From: Clostridia bacterium
GTDB taxonomy: Bacteria; Bacillota; Clostridia; Oscillospirales; CAG-272
Length of the DNA stretch: 27,347 bases
Assembly (NCBI GenBank): GCA_900770145.1
Contig: CAAGJL010000259.1
Coordinates: 1-27,347, forward strand
Direction: 5' to 3'
How positions within the stretch are numbered: position 1 is the stretch's first letter; each line of letters begins with the position of its first letter. The notes below the pieces were generated by a model. That model did no database searches. It saw only the letters and a list, made by a program, of their open reading frames with translations, and was not told the DNA's origin. This document shows, piece by piece, positions 23,385 through 27,347 of the stretch. A program made the translations under genes and the position numbers.

Positions 23385-24425
23385 ATGAGCACGAAAAGCA
23401 GCAAAGAATCGTTTGTGAACGCGCTGGAACTTCTGGAAAAGGAAAAGGGCATTCCGAAAGAATACCTGTTGGAGAAAATCGAAACGGCACTCGTTTCGGC
23501 TTACCACAAGGAATACGGCGCCAACGCAAACGTGAGAATCGAGCTGAATCTGGAGAAGGACGACATCCGCGTCTACCAGCAGATGACCGTGGTGGAAACC
23601 GTGACCGACCCCGAAACCGAAATTTCGGAGGAGGACGCCAAAGCCATCAACAAGCGTTACCGCGTGGGGCAGGAAATCGAGATCCGGGTAGAGCCGAAAA
23701 ACTTCCGCCGGCTTTCCGCCAAGGCGGCAACCTCCGTCATCGTGCAGAGCATCCGCGAAGGGGAGCGCATGGTGCGGCAGGAGGCCTACGAAAACCAGTG
23801 CAACGAGATTATCACGGCAACCGTGCTGAAAATCGACCCCGAAACCGGCGACGTCATTCTGGACACCGGCAACGGCAGGGCAAAACTGCCGAAGAGCGAG
23901 CAGATCCCCGGCGAGGAATTTTATGTGGACGACAAGGTCAGGGTTTACGTCATGCGCGTCAACAAAGAGGCGCAGGGGCCGCTGGTGTCGCTTTCCCGCT
24001 GTCATGTGGGGCTGGTACGGCGCCTGCTGGAACTGGAAATCCCCGAAATTGCGGACGGCATCGTGATGATCAAAAGCATTTCGAGAGAGCCGGGCGTGCG
24101 CTGCAAAGTGGCGGTGTATTCGAGAGACGAGGATGTGGATCCGGTCGGCGCCTGCATCGGCAATCACGGCATGAGAATTGCCGGGATTGTGGATGAGTTG
24201 CGCGGCGAAAAGGTAGAGGTCATCAAATACAGCGAAATCCCGGAGGAGTTTATCGCCGCGGCGCTGGCACCCGCCAGAGTGGAAAGCGTGGAACTGACCG
24301 GAGAGCGCGCCTGCCGCGTAGCGGTAGACCCCGACCAGCGCTCGCTTGCCATCGGCAGACAGGGCATCAACGCAAGACTTGCCGCCATTCTCACGGGCTA
24401 TAAGATCGACATTCAGGTGGATTAA
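23385..24425 (+). CDS. nusA: Transcription termination/antitermination protein NusA
   Basis: This is a 346-residue RNA polymerase-binding factor that modulates pausing, termination and antitermination. The N-terminal RNAP-binding domain is about 1-130 and the S1 domain is about 138-200. KH1 (about 205-280) has VGACIGNHGMRIAGIVDELR. KH2 (about 282-346) has LAIGRQGINARLAAILTGYK. The KH1 loop reads Gly-Asn-His-Gly where many Firmicutes have Gly-Pro-Lys/Arg-Gly. It lacks the acidic C-terminal repeats of proteobacterial NusA, as is usual in Gram-positives. AAAGGG precedes the ATG, and it starts 21 bases after rimP. Confidence 0.97.
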   Translation: MSTKSSKESFVNALELLEKEKGIPKEYLLEKIETALVSAYHKEYGANANVRIELNLEKDDIRVYQQMTVVETVTDPETEISEEDAKAINKRYRVGQEIEIRVEPKNFRRLSAKAATSVIVQSIREGERMVRQEAYENQCNEIITATVLKIDPETGDVILDTGNGRAKLPKSEQIPGEEFYVDDKVRVYVMRVNKEAQGPLVSLSRCHVGLVRRLLELEIPEIADGIVMIKSISREPGVRCKVAVYSRDEDVDPVGACIGNHGMRIAGIVDELRGEKVEVIKYSEIPEEFIAAALAPARVESVELTGERACRVAVDPDQRSLAIGRQGINARLAAILTGYKIDIQVD

Positions 24426-24444
24426 CCCCCGAACGGTGTGAGAA

Positions 24445-24720
24445 ATGGAGCAGAAAACGAAAAAAATCCCGGAGCGGCAGTGCCTCGGTTGCAACGAGCG
24501 CCGTCCGAAAGCCGAGCTGCTGCGGGTCGTGCGTTCCCCGGCGGGGGAAATCTCGCTGGACTTCACAGGAAAGAAGTCGGGCAGGGGCGCATATATTTGT
24601 AAGAAAAGCACGTGTTTCACGCGGGCGCGCAAGAACGGGCGGCTTGCCAAAAACTTAGGGTGCGAAATCCCCGCAGAAGTGTTTGAGGCAATGGCGGCAG
24701 AGCTTGCAGAAAAGGAATAA
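24445..24720 (+). CDS. ylxR: YlxR-family RNA-binding protein (DUF448)
   Basis: This is a small basic protein of 91 residues. The family pattern is RQCLGCNERRPKAELLRVV near the start and GRGAYICKKSTCFTRARKNG in the middle, with paired cysteines. YlxR proteins are proposed nucleic-acid-binding proteins encoded between nusA and infB, with reports of regulatory roles in gene expression. The ribosome binding site is weak (GTGTGAGAA), so translation may be coupled to nusA 19 bases away. The stop is four bases before the ylxQ start. Confidence 0.92.
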   Translation: MEQKTKKIPERQCLGCNERRPKAELLRVVRSPAGEISLDFTGKKSGRGAYICKKSTCFTRARKNGRLAKNLGCEIPAEVFEAMAAELAEKE

Positions 24721-24724
24721 CCCC

Positions 24725-25099
24725 ATGGACGTGCAGAGAAATACGCAAACAATATCGGAAAATACGCAAAAATTATTGGGGCTTTTAGGGCTTGCCACCC
24801 GCGCGGGCGGCGTGGTCATCGGGGTAAATCTCGTGTGTGACGCACTGCGCGATTTGCCGCACGGCAAACACGTGCGCGTGGTGGCGGAAGCCGCGGACAC
24901 CTCGGAAAACACGCACAAGCGCATCGGTGACAAAACCGCGCATTACGGCGTGCCGCTCCTGCGGCTTGCGGTCAGTGCCGAGGCACTGGCAAACGCCGTG
25001 GGCAAAAAAGGCGCGGCGGTCGGCGCCGTGGGGGTCACGGAGCCGCATTTGGCGAAAGCAATTCTCGAAAAAGCGGAAATTACCCCCGGAACGGTGTGA
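24725..25099 (+). CDS. YlxQ-like L7Ae/L30e-family RNA-binding protein
   Basis: This 124-residue protein of the L7Ae/L30e/S12e fold binds kink-turn-like RNAs in its family. LLGLLGLATRAGGVVIGVNL, VRVVAEAADTSENTHKRI and a closing GAVGVTEPHLAKAIL follow the usual order of the fold. The frame is open for 14 more codons upstream within ylxR. The ATG at 24725 has AAGGA at a suitable distance, supplied by the end of ylxR. Position between ylxR and infB is the standard one for ylxQ (rplGA-like). Confidence 0.9.
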   Translation: MDVQRNTQTISENTQKLLGLLGLATRAGGVVIGVNLVCDALRDLPHGKHVRVVAEAADTSENTHKRIGDKTAHYGVPLLRLAVSAEALANAVGKKGAAVGAVGVTEPHLAKAILEKAEITPGTV

Positions 25100-25111
25100 A
25101 AAAAGCCCGAT

Positions 25112-25141
25112 TTGATTCGGCTGCAATATTTTGGCTACAAT
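25112..25141 (+). promoter_or_regulatory. Possible internal promoter ahead of infB
   Basis: TTGATT and TACAAT are separated by 18 bases, inside the unusually long (162-base) gap between ylxQ and infB. Matches are moderate (four and five of six bases), so this is a candidate only. Confidence 0.45.
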
Positions 25142-25154
25142 AATAAGGTGAGTT

Positions 25155-25193
25155 CCGCCGCAAGGCGGTCGGCATCGCGGGCGGTTTTCCGCC
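25155..25193 (+). promoter_or_regulatory. infB leader with two interchangeable hairpins
   Basis: Two stems lie upstream of infB: CCGCC-GCAA-GGCGG (25155-25168) and GGCGG-TTTT-CCGCC (25180-25193). The four arms are complementary across the pair, so the left arm of the first can pair with the left arm of the second, and the right arms with each other. A third weaker stem, CACGC/GCGTG, lies nearer to the AAGGAGG site. Alternative folding of the leader is possible; regulation is inference. Confidence 0.4.
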
Positions 25194-25261
25194 TGTGAGA
25201 AGATAAGCAGAAACTTTGGAGAGCGCCCACGCACGGACAGCGTGAGCGAAAAGGAGGAAAC

Positions 25262-27347
<2,086 letters not shown>

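Overview
The window looks like chromosomal DNA from a GC-rich member of the Bacillota, most likely an uncultured Clostridia or Oscillospiraceae-type gut bacterium. This rests on four observations: AGGAGG-type ribosome binding sites, Firmicutes-style gene orders (yybS-gdpP-rplI-dnaB, tilS-hpt-ftsH, rimP-nusA-ylxR-ylxQ-infB), a two-gene 'acyl-CoA dehydratase activase/DUF2229' locus of the kind found in anaerobes, and GC-rich palindromic intergenic repeats. The taxonomic call is inference; no rRNA is present.

Layout. Everything left of about 22.65 kb is read leftward (minus strand) and everything right of about 22.8 kb is read rightward. The two arms diverge from a short AT-rich region with two strong sigma-A promoters, both with an extended -10, and a perfect 15-bp inverted repeat between them. 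The rightward arm is the transcription/translation cluster rimP-nusA-ylxR-ylxQ-infB; infB runs off the right edge. The leftward arm begins with a membrane protein of the YybS type, the cyclic-di-AMP phosphodiesterase GdpP, ribosomal protein bL9 and the replicative helicase DnaB. It continues without a large gap into tilS (tRNA-Ile lysidine synthetase), hpt (purine salvage) and ftsH (membrane protease). Two blocks that lie apart in Bacillus subtilis are therefore joined here, with tilS overlapping dnaB by four bases.

Behind ftsH, after two strong hairpins, comes a protein with two activase (ASKHA) domains and a DUF2229 part. It is followed by a separately encoded C-terminal part that starts at TTG inside the 3' end of the first gene. 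In relatives these are commonly one chain of about 1400 residues, so this is either a gene fission or a frameshift.

The left third (227-8729) is the least explained region: five tandem, tightly packed genes for paralogous lipoproteins. Each has a lipobox signal peptide, an N-terminal alpha/beta domain resembling the N-terminal accessory domain of some glycoside hydrolases (the E-I-L-I-G-x-T-N-R signature), and a C-terminal repeat domain that is probably a beta-propeller. The second and third genes in transcription order carry an additional, decayed copy of the propeller module between the two domains. I do not recognise a characterised function for this family; an exported carbohydrate- or ligand-binding role is a guess.

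Intergenic DNA holds several structured elements. One is a 49-bp hairpin element present in two copies (8752-8800 and 19166-19214) with compensatory base changes. The others are palindromic repeats at the left edge, leader hairpins before rimP and infB, and a 13-bp hairpin downstream of ftsH. I saw no tRNA, rRNA, CRISPR array, transposase or phage gene.
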